Of a stretch of DNA of 61,677 nt, positions 17,431 to 25,127 are shown one piece after another. Made by a program: the position numbers and the translations under genes. Under the pieces are notes generated by a model. The model ran no database searches. It worked only from the letters and a program-made list of their open reading frames with translations, and had not been told where the DNA came from. This DNA is from Thermoplasmata archaeon. Lineage in GTDB: Archaea > Thermoplasmatota > Thermoplasmata > Lutacidiplasmatales > UBA184. Numbering within the stretch: the first letter of the stretch is position 1; each line of letters opens with the position of its first letter. The DNA lies in NCBI GenBank assembly GCA_021801925.1, contig JAKABH010000004.1:1-61677 (forward strand), in the 5' to 3' direction.

Positions 17431-17434
17431 GCTC

Positions 17435-17908
17435 CTACACGGGACCGCGGCCTCTCGGGCCCCGTCCGCCCCGGGAGAACGCATACCGGACCGGCACGCG
17501 ACGGGCCCGGTGCGTCCAGTAGTCGCACCGGGTGCAGCGCTGGCCGAGGACCACCAGCCCTCCGGTGAGGGTGCGGTTGCGGACCGGCTGCAGCGCTCCG
17601 CCGCACACCGGACACTCCTCGACGGGGCGGTCGTCGTCCCGCTCGGTGTAGCGGACGGAGAGGCGGACGCCGGGGGCATCGATCAGGAGGCGGCGGAGGC
17701 GGGCGCCCCCGAGCACGGCGAGCGGATCGTCCCGGCGGAGTTCCCGTTCGACCGCGGTGCGGAACGACGCCTGCGACGGATAGCTCGGGCGACCCGAGCG
17801 GAGCACCCGGCGGGCCGCGCGCCGCACCGCCGTCTCGTCCGGCACGCGGTACCGGACGGTCGGCGCGTCGTCAGCGGGCGGCGGCCCCTCGCCGGCCTTC
17901 TCGGGCAC
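17435..17908 (-). CDS. Small zinc-ribbon protein downstream of AAA+ ATPase
   Basis: A 157-residue protein from a GTG at 17908, inside the last 36 bases of the AAA+ ATPase gene in another frame. A basic helical part (ETAVRRAARRVLRSGRPSYP) is followed by the zinc ribbon CPVCGGALQPVRNRTL...GQRCTRCDYW (four Cys, residues about 106-133). The upstream extension of this frame, to 18184, is Arg/Ser-rich and lies inside the ATPase, so I leave it out. It ends 4 nt from the convergent surface-protein gene. The overlap suggests co-translation with the ATPase and a shared task. No family recognised. Confidence 0.65.
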   Translation of the reverse strand: MPEKAGEGPPPADDAPTVRYRVPDETAVRRAARRVLRSGRPSYPSQASFRTAVERELRRDDPLAVLGGARLRRLLIDAPGVRLSVRYTERDDDRPVEECPVCGGALQPVRNRTLTGGLVVLGQRCTRCDYWTHRARRVPVRYAFSRGGRGPRGRGPV

Positions 17909-19325
17909 GGACCTCCTCTTCGTAGAAGCGTTCGGCGAAGCGGGTCTCCATCGGCCCGATCGGCAGCACGGGCTCCTCCGGTCCGCGGAAGTAGCCGAGG
18001 AGGGCCGCCGCCGCGGCGAGCCGGACGGCGCGCGATTTGAGGCGGGGGGAGAACTTCGGGAACGGGGTCCCCTTGAGCGATCGCTCCGAGACGGCGCGGA
18101 GCGCGTCGTAGAGCGGCCGCTCCAGCCGGATCGGCCGGCGCCGAAAGCGCGCGGCGACGAGGGGATGGCCGGTCTGGATCGCATGGACCAGGACGAGGTG
18201 GTCCTGGATCCGGCCCGCGAGGTCGAATTCGATCTCGCCGAGCTCCAGCCGCTCCGCGCTCGCCTCGACCGCCCGGAAGCGCTCGCGGGTCATCGGGTGG
18301 AAGCGGAGGAGCATCCGGTCCTCGAGGGCCGCGAAGTTCGGGTCCCCGATCGTCGTCCAGTAATCGTCGGCGCCCGCCGTCCGGACGTTGTAGTTGACCG
18401 AGAAGAAGGAGCGGAAGGTGTACGGGCCGACCGTGCCGAGGGTCGTCTCCCACTTCACCTCGCGCTGTTCCATGACCAGCTTGAGCGGTTCGACCATCCC
18501 GCGGTACTTGAACCAGTCGTTGAACTCGGGAACGATGAAGTTGAAGACCCGCCCGGCGTACGAGGCGCCGACCCGGAGGAACTGCACGGGGGTGATCCCT
18601 CCGCAGTAGCGATTCCGCCCCGGGAGGCCGTGGGCCGGCACGCCGCTGCGCGGATTCCCCCGGACGAGGTCGTCGATCGAGAACGTCTTGCCGGTGCCGG
18701 GCGGCCCGAACAGGGCGAGATGGAAGCCGGTCGCCCCCGTGGCGCGGCCCGTCGGGGCGATCAGGGGCACGTCGGCGAGGGCGTACTGCTGCAGGAGAGA
18801 GATCAGCGAATCGAAGTAGAGCGCCTCGCCGAACAGGCCCCGGAGGTACTCCGCCAGCGCGTCGACCGAGAAGCTCCGCCCGAAGGCGATGGTCGCCTCG
18901 AGCCGGTGGTGAAGGACGTCCCGCAACCGGTCCAAAAACTCGCCGTCCATCGCCCGGATCTCGGCGCCCTCGTCCGGGACGGGCCCGACCGGCCCGGTGT
19001 CGACCGAGTCGACCCGGGCGACCTCCTCGAGGAGAAGCTGCCGGAGCTCGTCCGGGAACGGGATCTCGAAGAGCTTCTCGCCGCCGCCGGCGGGAAGTTC
19101 GGCCAGCAGGCCGCGGCGTTTGAGCCGGCCCAAAAGGCGTCCCGGGTCGCCGAAGACCCGCTCCCGCAGGAGGCGTGCCCGCAGGTCGGAAAGCCGCAGG
19201 CGGGCGGTCTGCGTCGCGTATCCCCGGAGCGTACGACGGCGGTCCGCATCCCCGACGACCGCCGCCAGGACGCGGGCGACCGGCACGTCCGACGCGACAA
19301 TGTCGAGGCCGGACGACGCTGCCAC
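17871..19325 (-). CDS. Uncharacterised AAA+ ATPase
   Basis: A 484-residue protein from a GTG at 19325. Residues 1-110 look like winged-helix or helical material (LRLSDLRARLLRERVFGD, with RRGLLAELP). Walker A is GPPGTGKT at residues 207-214. A Walker B-like strand is FNFIVPEFNDW. The segment NYNVRT...DPNFAALEDRMLLRFHPMT resembles the sensor and arginine-finger region of MCM/MoxR-type AAA+ proteins. ISLLQQYALADVPLIAPTGR lies just before the ATPase core. It shares a TATA element with the divergent Hjc-like gene and overlaps the zinc-ribbon gene, so a DNA-processing role is possible (inference). No named family recognised. Confidence 0.8.
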   Translation of the reverse strand: MAASSGLDIVASDVPVARVLAAVVGDADRRRTLRGYATQTARLRLSDLRARLLRERVFGDPGRLLGRLKRRGLLAELPAGGGEKLFEIPFPDELRQLLLEEVARVDSVDTGPVGPVPDEGAEIRAMDGEFLDRLRDVLHHRLEATIAFGRSFSVDALAEYLRGLFGEALYFDSLISLLQQYALADVPLIAPTGRATGATGFHLALFGPPGTGKTFSIDDLVRGNPRSGVPAHGLPGRNRYCGGITPVQFLRVGASYAGRVFNFIVPEFNDWFKYRGMVEPLKLVMEQREVKWETTLGTVGPYTFRSFFSVNYNVRTAGADDYWTTIGDPNFAALEDRMLLRFHPMTRERFRAVEASAERLELGEIEFDLAGRIQDHLVLVHAIQTGHPLVAARFRRRPIRLERPLYDALRAVSERSLKGTPFPKFSPRLKSRAVRLAAAAALLGYFRGPEEPVLPIGPMETRFAERFYEEEVRAREGRRGAAAR

Positions 19326-19350
19326 CTTTCGGTCGCCACTCCGAGGAACC

Positions 19351-19360
19351 GTTTATATCA
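19351..19360. promoter_or_regulatory. Shared bidirectional TATA element
   Basis: GTTTATATCA is near-palindromic (TGATATAAAC on the other strand). It is 26 nt from the GTG of the AAA+ gene (19325, minus) and 23 nt from the GTG of the Hjc-like gene (19383, plus). One element seems to serve both leaderless genes. Confidence 0.6.
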
Positions 19361-19382
19361 ATCCCTACGCCCCTCCGCGGTC

Positions 19383-19937
19383 GTGGTCGGGCACAGCTTC
19401 TCCTCCTACGAGCGGGAGCTGCGCGACCTGCTGCAGGGTGACCGGGGCGCCGTGCTCCGCTACGGGAAGTCGATCGACCCCGCCTCCCGGCCGGCCCTCG
19501 AGCGGGTGCTCCGGGCCCCGTTCCTGGTCGTGCGGGGGGCCGGCTCCCTCGGCTTCGACCTCGTGGCCCTCCGCCGGGAGCTTGCCCTCCCGGTCGAGGT
19601 GAAGGCCTCCGCAGAGCCGACGATCCACTTCACCGCCGCGAGCGGGCGCGCCGCCGAGCAACTCGCCGCGCACCGCGCCGCCGTAGAGCGGGTCGGTCTG
19701 GTCGCGGTGTACGCCTACCGGCGCATCGGCCACCGCGACGGGGACCCGTGGCGGTTCTTCTCCGCCTCGCAACCCCCCGCCCGCGGGACCCTCGGTCTCT
19801 TCGCGAAGCGTCTGCCGCCGGTCGAACGCACCCGGGAGGGGAATGCGGTCCTCCGCTGGGAGAACGGGATGTCCCTCGTCCGGTTTCTGGGGACGGTGCA
19901 TACCCTTTTCGAGCCGACGGAACTGCCGGCGATGTGA
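19383..19937 (+). CDS. Hjc-like Holliday-junction resolvase / archaeal endonuclease
   Basis: A 184-residue protein from the GTG at 19383, placed correctly downstream of the shared TATA element. The archaeal resolvase (PD-(D/E)xK) pattern is visible: SYERELRDLL (Glu10), GSLGFDLVALR (Asp59) and PVEVKAS (Glu72-x-Lys74). Hjc proteins are about 120-140 residues; this one has about 50 extra C-terminal residues and an insertion before the Asp motif (IDPASRPALERVLRA), so it is Hjc-like rather than certain Hjc. It would cut branched DNA during recombination. Its stop overlaps the thiolase start by 4 nt, an odd functional mix. Confidence 0.75.
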   Translation: MVGHSFSSYERELRDLLQGDRGAVLRYGKSIDPASRPALERVLRAPFLVVRGAGSLGFDLVALRRELALPVEVKASAEPTIHFTAASGRAAEQLAAHRAAVERVGLVAVYAYRRIGHRDGDPWRFFSASQPPARGTLGLFAKRLPPVERTREGNAVLRWENGMSLVRFLGTVHTLFEPTELPAM

Positions 19938-21067
19938 CCGCCCAGGTGGTCGCCACCGGTTTCGCCCGGTTCGGGCGGCGCCCGGAGCCGCTGGTCGCGC
20001 TTGCGGCCGAGGCGGTCGGCGCGGCGCTCGAGTCGATCGGGCGCCGGCCCATCGACCTGGTCGTGGTCGGGAACATGCTCGGCGGCGCCGTGAACCACGA
20101 GGAGAACCTGGTCTCGCGGATCGCCAACCAGACCGGGCTCGAGACGGCGGCCGGGTTCCGGGTGGAGGCGGCGAGCGCGAGCGGCGCCGCCGCGTTCCAC
20201 GCCGCGACCCTGGCGGTGGAATCGGGGCGGTACGAGCGCGCGCTCGTCGTCGCCGCCGAGAAGATGACCGACCGCCCGACGGCGGAGGTCGCCGCGGCCC
20301 TCGCCGCCTCGCTCCACCCGACGGAACGCGCTGTCGGCGCAACGATGCCGGCGCTCGCGGCGCTGGTGAGCCAGCTCTACGGGGACCGGTACGGGGTCGA
20401 CCCGTCGGCCGCCGATCGGGTCTCGGTCGCCGCCCGCCGCGCGGCGGTCGCCAACCCGTTCGCGCAGTTCCGCACGGCGGTGACGGAGGAGGAGGTCGGG
20501 GCGAGCCGGCCGATTGCGCCGCCCCTCCGGCTCCTGCACTGCTCCGCGATCTCCGACGGCGCCGTCGCGGTCGTCCTCGAACGGGGGAAGGGCCCCGCGA
20601 GCGTCGTGGGCCTGGGGCAGGGGTTCGACGCGATGGCCGTCATCGACCGGGCGGATCTCACCTCCTTCGTCGCGACCCGGACCGCGGCCGAGCGGGCGTT
20701 CCTGGCCGCCGGGCGGAGCCCCCGCGAGGTGCAGGTCGCCGAGCTCCACGATGCGTTCGCCCCGTTCCTCTGGATCGACCTCGAGGACCTGGGGTTCGCG
20801 GAGCCGGGGAGCGCGTGGCGATGGTTCGCCGGGGAGCGCGCGCGCCCGGCCTCCGCGCCCGTCGTGAACCCGTCGGGGGGTCTGATCGGTCGGGGGCACC
20901 CGGTCGGCGCCTCGGGGCTCGCCGCGGTCGCCGAGGTCGCCCGCCAGCTTCGGGGCGAGGCCGGCCCGATCGGGGTTGACCCCCGTCCGACGTTGGGGGT
21001 CGCCCAGTCGATCGGGGGCCTCGCCTCGCACAACTTCGTGACGATCCTGGGGGAGGTGGACCGATGA
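19934..21067 (+). CDS. Thiolase-superfamily protein (DUF35-associated type) lacking the nucleophilic Cys
   Basis: A 377-residue protein from a GTG overlapping the preceding stop (GTGA). It has the archaeal thiolase features: ENLVSRIANQTGLE, VAELHDAFAPF, NPSGGLIGRGHPVGASG (catalytic His) and VAQSIGGLASHNFV. At the active-site loop it reads VEAASASGAAAF instead of the usual VEAACASGG, so the acyl-accepting Cys is Ser81. Archaeal thiolases of this group form a complex with HMG-CoA synthase and a DUF35 protein in the mevalonate pathway. The DUF35 gene follows with a 4-nt overlap, but no HMG-CoA synthase is in the window. It may be a paralogue with altered chemistry. Confidence 0.85.
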   Translation: MTAQVVATGFARFGRRPEPLVALAAEAVGAALESIGRRPIDLVVVGNMLGGAVNHEENLVSRIANQTGLETAAGFRVEAASASGAAAFHAATLAVESGRYERALVVAAEKMTDRPTAEVAAALAASLHPTERAVGATMPALAALVSQLYGDRYGVDPSAADRVSVAARRAAVANPFAQFRTAVTEEEVGASRPIAPPLRLLHCSAISDGAVAVVLERGKGPASVVGLGQGFDAMAVIDRADLTSFVATRTAAERAFLAAGRSPREVQVAELHDAFAPFLWIDLEDLGFAEPGSAWRWFAGERARPASAPVVNPSGGLIGRGHPVGASGLAAVAEVARQLRGEAGPIGVDPRPTLGVAQSIGGLASHNFVTILGEVDR

Positions 21068-21456
21068 CGGCGCCGGAGATCGTGGTGAGCCGCTGTCCGT
21101 CCTGCGCGGCGCGCTACCTCCCGCGGGACGGTCCGTGTCCGAAGTGCGGGGCGACGGCCGCCGAACCGTGCCCGTTGCCGGCCCGAGGGACCGTGCTCGC
21201 CGCCACGGAGCTCGCGAGCCCGGTCGCCGGATGGACGGCACCGCACCCGCTGGTGCTTGTCGAGATGGCCCAGTCGGTGCGGGTCCTGTGCGTAGGCTCC
21301 CGCCCCGCGCCGGCCCCGGGGACGGAGGTCGAGGTCGCCCGGGACGGCGACGGCTACCGCTGCTCGGCCGTCGGCGCCGCGGGGCCGGGGGTACGCGGGG
21401 AGGGGGAGTTTCCGGCGGTCGGCGCGGCCGGCCGTCCTTTTGAACCCCCGAGGTGA
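21064..21456 (+). CDS. DUF35 zinc-ribbon/OB-fold acyl-CoA-binding partner of thiolase
   Basis: A 130-residue protein whose ATG overlaps the thiolase stop (ATGA). The rubredoxin-like zinc ribbon has Cys11, Cys14, Cys25 and Cys28 (RCPSCAARYL, PCPKCGA), followed by an OB fold (GTVLAATELASPVAGWTAPH). DUF35 proteins bridge thiolase and HMG-CoA synthase and channel acyl-CoA. The last 63 bases, coding for the poorly conserved C-terminus, overlap the tRNA-Ser gene on the other strand, so the true functional end of the protein may be a little shorter than the frame. Confidence 0.85.
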   Translation: MTAPEIVVSRCPSCAARYLPRDGPCPKCGATAAEPCPLPARGTVLAATELASPVAGWTAPHPLVLVEMAQSVRVLCVGSRPAPAPGTEVEVARDGDGYRCSAVGAAGPGVRGEGEFPAVGAAGRPFEPPR

Positions 21457-21508
21457 AATCACCACTGGATTAGCAATCCAGCGCCTTGCCGGGCTGGGCC
21501 ATCCCCGC
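21394..21508 (-). tRNA. tRNA-Ser(GCT) with apparent 31-nt intron in the T-loop
   Basis: Read on the minus strand from 21508: acceptor GCGGGGA, TG, D-arm GCC/GGC with GG in the loop, anticodon arm CTGGA-TTGCTAA-TCCAG (anticodon GCT), long variable arm GGTGA-TT-TCACC, and T-stem 5' half GGGGG followed by TTCAAA. No CCCCC follows at once. It comes 31 nt later (21406-21402) and is joined directly to TCCCCGC, which pairs with the acceptor, and to discriminator G73. Removing 21438-21408 gives T-loop TTCAAAT. No CCA is encoded. A TATA-like element lies upstream. Every stem is fully paired, so I take the insert as an intron rather than decay. Confidence 0.8.
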
Positions 21509-21533
21509 GCGGGGCGGCCGAGGAGGGCTCGCT

Positions 21534-21542
21534 CCTTAAGCC
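21534..21542 (-). promoter_or_regulatory. TATA-like element for tRNA-Ser
   Basis: GGCTTAAGG on the minus strand is 26-34 nt before the tRNA 5' end at 21508, normal for an archaeal tRNA promoter. Confidence 0.5.
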
Positions 21543-21624
21543 TTCGGGCGGCCGGAAGGGGCGGGCGGTAGGGGGCCCCGCTCGGAGGGGGGCCGCCGCC
21601 GGCGGAACCGTCCGTACGCACCCG

Positions 21625-21633
21625 CCTTAAGCC
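21625..21633 (+). promoter_or_regulatory. TATA-like element for the membrane redox pair
   Basis: CCTTAAGCC is 22-30 nt before the ATG at 21655. The rest of the 21509-21654 gap holds nothing I can identify. Confidence 0.5.
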
Positions 21634-21654
21634 GCGGTCGGTCCTTCCGGTCCG

Positions 21655-22929
21655 ATGGCCAGTCGGTATCGGCTCGACCCCATCGAGATCGTCACGCTGC
21701 GTCACGTGCGCAGCCTGATCGCATCCTCCTCCGCTCGCGGAGGGGTCCTCTTCTTCGCCCTGCTCTACGCCCTCGGCTCGGCGTTCAGCAGCGGGATGAT
21801 CCTCATCGCGCGCTTGGGCGGCAGCTACACCGTGACCTGGCTCTGGGGGAGCGGAAACGGCACCGAGTTCTGGAACTACCCGGGGCTGCTCGTCGTGGCC
21901 CCGTGGGGATTCATCGAGGCGCCGTTCTTCCCGACCCTCGCGATGATCGTCGTGGCGATCGGCGTCGGCTACGGCATGACCGTCGCCTTCCTCCTGACCG
22001 CTCGGCTGCTCAAGAACCGCTCCCGGGAGGCCGGCGGGGCGACGGCGACCAGCGCGGTCGCGGGCCTCACCCCCGCGATGATCACGCTCGTCACGTTGGG
22101 GGCCTGCTGCTCGACGACCGCGGCGGCCTCGGCCGGGGTCGGCCTGGTCGCCGTCGCGGCCGGCACGACCACCAACAACCTCCTGCTGAACAACTGGTTC
22201 CTGGGCGTCTTCCAGATCGCGATCGTCTGGGTCGCGTTGCTCGCCCAGGAGCTCCTCCTGATCGTCTACGCCGGGTTGTTCGACCCGAGCGCGCGCCCCG
22301 GATCGGGGGCGGCCGCCGCGACCCCCCGGCTCACCGGCCGTTCCGTCGCGATCGGGACGGCGCGGGCCCTCGTCCTGGTCGGCGCGGTCCTCTGGTCGCT
22401 GTCGATGGTCGCGGAATGGACGACCGTCTCGCCCGCCACGGCGTCGGCCGGCCTCTGGTTCCAGTGGATCGTCGAGCACCAGGTTGTCGCCGGGGTCGCG
22501 ATCGCCGTGGCCCTGTTCCCGACGGGCACCCTTGCGCTGCTCGACCGCCTCTCGCGCCCCGCGAACCTCGCGGTGCGGGGGCTCGTGCTGGTCGGCGCGG
22601 GGGCGATGCTCTGGTCCCCCCCGCCGTTCGCAGCGTGGGGCCTCGACGGGTTCGTGAACCAGGTGCTGTTCGTGGTCGGGGCCCCGGCGGCCTGGGGTCC
22701 GCTCTCCCCGGGCGGGCTCGCGGGCGCCGCCCTCCTCTTCCGCTGGGGCATCGAGTATCTCCTCCTCGCCGGGGTCGGGATCGGGTTCGCCGTCCGGCCC
22801 GACCGATGGATCGGCCGCCTCGCCGTCGGGCGCGGCTGGTCGGTCCCCGAGGGGCGGACGTGCCCGGCGCCTTCGGAGTCGGGGCCGGCGCCGCCCGCGG
22901 GCGCCTCGTCCGTCCCGCCCAGCCCCTGA
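21655..22929 (+). CDS. Polytopic membrane protein with intramembrane Cys pair, unknown family
   Basis: A 424-residue protein with about nine hydrophobic segments (for example [56 protein letters not shown]). A small-residue helix holds adjacent cysteines, [17 protein letters not shown] (Cys151-Cys152), and is followed by [17 protein letters not shown]. Short motifs such as [12 protein letters not shown] may face the outside. The C-terminal 30 residues are Pro/Ser-rich. It lies 21 nt before a membrane ferredoxin gene, so the pair probably forms one membrane complex, and the Cys pair could bind a metal or form a disulfide (inference). No named family recognised. Confidence 0.75.
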   Translation: MASRYRLDPIEIVTLRHVRSLIASSSARGGVLFFALLYALGSAFSSGMILIARLGGSYTVTWLWGSGNGTEFWNYPGLLVVAPWGFIEAPFFPTLAMIVVAIGVGYGMTVAFLLTARLLKNRSREAGGATATSAVAGLTPAMITLVTLGACCSTTAAASAGVGLVAVAAGTTTNNLLLNNWFLGVFQIAIVWVALLAQELLLIVYAGLFDPSARPGSGAAAATPRLTGRSVAIGTARALVLVGAVLWSLSMVAEWTTVSPATASAGLWFQWIVEHQVVAGVAIAVALFPTGTLALLDRLSRPANLAVRGLVLVGAGAMLWSPPPFAAWGLDGFVNQVLFVVGAPAAWGPLSPGGLAGAALLFRWGIEYLLLAGVGIGFAVRPDRWIGRLAVGRGWSVPEGRTCPAPSESGPAPPAGASSVPPSP

Positions 22930-22950
22930 CGACGGGGGAGAGGTCCCCAC

Positions 22951-25065
22951 GTGATCGGCGGATCGGCCCTGCTCGTCCTCGCCCTGCTCGCCGCCGGTAT
23001 GGCGGCCTCGACCGCCGGGCTCATCAAGTGGGCGGCGACCGCGCGCACGACCCTCCGCGCCGGCACGGTCGTCTTCCTGCTGCTCATGATGGTGGCGATG
23101 ATCGGCGGCGCCCTCGTCTACTTCCTCCGTCCGTCCGCCGGCGGCCTCGTCGGGGGCTTCTGGTTCGCCAGCGCGCTGATGTCGGTCAGCGTCGTCGTGA
23201 TCTTCTACGCCTTCCTGGTCGAGGTCCGGAGCCAGGAGGAGGGTCGCCCCGCGGTGCAGCGGGGTCCGCGGGCCGGATACCTCGCCGCCGTCCTCGGCCT
23301 GGTCCTGCTGAACGAGGTCCTGATGGGGTGGACGTTCGGCCTCGCCGCCGGCACGCTCGGCCCGGGGGCGGCGGACGGGGCCCTCGGGCTGTTCCAGGGG
23401 ATCGTCGCCTCCCCCTGGTTCCTGTTCACGATGGGCGGCGAGATGCTGCTCACCACCTACCTCCTCCGGGACGCGCTGCCCGGCCCCGTGGCGATCGTGC
23501 TCGCCGCGCAGTCGGCGATCATGCTGCTCTCGCCGCCCGCCCTCCTGAGCGGCGCGTGGCGGGCGTTCGCCATCTATGCCGGCAGCGCCGCGATGATCGG
23601 TCTGTTCGTCTACCTCATGGAGTTCATCTACCGTCACCGCCAGCTGACCGCCGCCTTCGCCCGCTACCTCGTCCGCCTCCTCGCCGTCTACGGGGCGATG
23701 ATGCTCGGCCTCTACCTCTGGCTGGCCGACGGGAACGTCCTCCTCTTTGCGGTGGCGGTCGTCGCCGAGATGGTCCTCTTCTTCGACACGGTGCTCCGGT
23801 CGGAGCCGTACCGGGAGCCGCCCCGGGTCGTCTGGCAGCTGCGGCCGAACTGGGCGTTCGCGCTGCTCGCGGGGGTCTTCGTCGCGGAGGTGTTCATGGG
23901 GGCCCTCCTCGACCTCCAGATCGCCCCCGCGGCGTTCGCGGGGGCGTTCCGGCCGCTGCCGCTTGCGGGGCCCCTCGGCACCGTCGCCTACGACGCCGTC
24001 TACAACGGGTTCTGGTTCCTGGCGGCGACGACCGCGTCGACCTGGTTCCTCGCGATGATGGGGGTCGAGATGGGGACCCTCGTCTACTTCAAGTTCCGGG
24101 AGAGCCGGGAGCTCGAGACCCGCATCCGCCTGGTCCTCGTGATGGGGATGTACGGCGGCTTTGCCGTCTTCTTCCCGAGCGCCTACTACGCGGCGGTCTT
24201 CCCGGGCGCCCCGTCCGGGGCCGCGGTGCCGCTCCTCGGCTGGTCGATGGGGATCGGCACGGAGGCGCTCGGCCTCGGGGTCCTCGGGGTCGTCGCGCTG
24301 ACGTACGTCATCGCGGGGGCGGCGTCGGCCCTCTTCGGCCGGCGGGCGATCTGCGGGACGTTCTGCACGGCCGCGCTGATGTACCAGGGGACGACGCTCG
24401 ACGCGATGAAGTCGTTCAACCGAAGCGCCCGGGTCGGCCACAAGTACCTCGGCAGCCGACTGAGCACGGCCTACTCGGTCACCACCGGCGCCGCCGTGGG
24501 CGGGCTCCTGCTGGCGACGACCGCCTCGGTCCTCGACACGGCCGGGATCTGGCACGTCCACGTGCTCGGCGCGGACCCGACCGTCTTCTTCTATGCCCTC
24601 TCGTTCTCGGTCCTCTGGTACGTGACGTTCGTCGCGACGCCGTACCTGGGGACGTACAACTGCGTCACGCTCGGCTACTGCTACACGGGGGCGATCGCCC
24701 AGGCGTTCCAGAAGATCGGGTTCTACAAGCTCAAGGTCGACTCTCCCGAGGTCTGCCGTCGCTGCACGACGCTCGACTGCGCGAAGGCGTGCCCGATCGG
24801 CCTGGTCGACATGCCCGGGCATTTCCGGACGAAGGGGGAGTTCCGCAGCTCGAAGTGCTGCGGGGTCGGCGACTGCGTCGGCGCCTGTCCCTACGGGAAC
24901 CTCTACGTCTACGACGTGCGCCACTGGCTGCGGGAGCGGCTCGGCCGTCCGCCCCGGGTCGAGCGGGTGCACCGCCTTCCGATGGTACCGGCCCGGCCGG
25001 CCGCCGGGCCTTCGGCGGCGGTCGCCTCCGCGGCGTCCGCGAACGGGCCGATGCCGGGCCGCTGA
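22951..25065 (+). CDS. Large membrane protein with duplicated core and C-terminal [4Fe-4S] ferredoxin domain
   Basis: A 704-residue protein from the GTG at 22951, with about 14 hydrophobic segments. Two internal repeats carry matching motifs: NEVLMG...[10 protein letters not shown] (Glu122, Glu164) and AEVFMG...[10 protein letters not shown] (Glu313, Glu373). Cys pairs lie in [12 protein letters not shown] (468, 472) and [12 protein letters not shown] (571, 577), reminiscent of NapH/CcoG-type membrane ferredoxins. The C-terminus holds [16 protein letters not shown] (602, 605, 610, 614) and [15 protein letters not shown] (636, 637, 642, 646), enough for two [4Fe-4S] clusters. It probably moves electrons to or from the membrane. 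The Glu residues within helices might bind ions. Partner: the upstream membrane protein. Confidence 0.8.
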   Translation: MIGGSALLVLALLAAGMAASTAGLIKWAATARTTLRAGTVVFLLLMMVAMIGGALVYFLRPSAGGLVGGFWFASALMSVSVVVIFYAFLVEVRSQEEGRPAVQRGPRAGYLAAVLGLVLLNEVLMGWTFGLAAGTLGPGAADGALGLFQGIVASPWFLFTMGGEMLLTTYLLRDALPGPVAIVLAAQSAIMLLSPPALLSGAWRAFAIYAGSAAMIGLFVYLMEFIYRHRQLTAAFARYLVRLLAVYGAMMLGLYLWLADGNVLLFAVAVVAEMVLFFDTVLRSEPYREPPRVVWQLRPNWAFALLAGVFVAEVFMGALLDLQIAPAAFAGAFRPLPLAGPLGTVAYDAVYNGFWFLAATTASTWFLAMMGVEMGTLVYFKFRESRELETRIRLVLVMGMYGGFAVFFPSAYYAAVFPGAPSGAAVPLLGWSMGIGTEALGLGVLGVVALTYVIAGAASALFGRRAICGTFCTAALMYQGTTLDAMKSFNRSARVGHKYLGSRLSTAYSVTTGAAVGGLLLATTASVLDTAGIWHVHVLGADPTVFFYALSFSVLWYVTFVATPYLGTYNCVTLGYCYTGAIAQAFQKIGFYKLKVDSPEVCRRCTTLDCAKACPIGLVDMPGHFRTKGEFRSSKCCGVGDCVGACPYGNLYVYDVRHWLRERLGRPPRVERVHRLPMVPARPAAGPSAAVASAASANGPMPGR

Positions 25066-25127
25066 CGCCGACGGTCCCCGGTCGGCCGGGTTATGTATCG
25101 GTCGACCGCTCGCCGGGCGAGGAGCCG

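Noticed and set aside
20377-24972. Open frame of 1531 codons on the minus strand
   Set aside because: It runs antisense to the thiolase, DUF35, tRNA-Ser and both membrane-protein genes, is made of Arg/Glu/Gly-rich low-complexity text, and has no recognisable domain. It is a GC-driven shadow.
21903-25127. Upstream extension of the 3-hydroxyacyl-CoA dehydrogenase frame
   Set aside because: The frame stays open far upstream in GC-rich DNA, but homology begins exactly at the ATG 25128, preceded by a TATA-like element. The earlier part is a shadow of the membrane genes.
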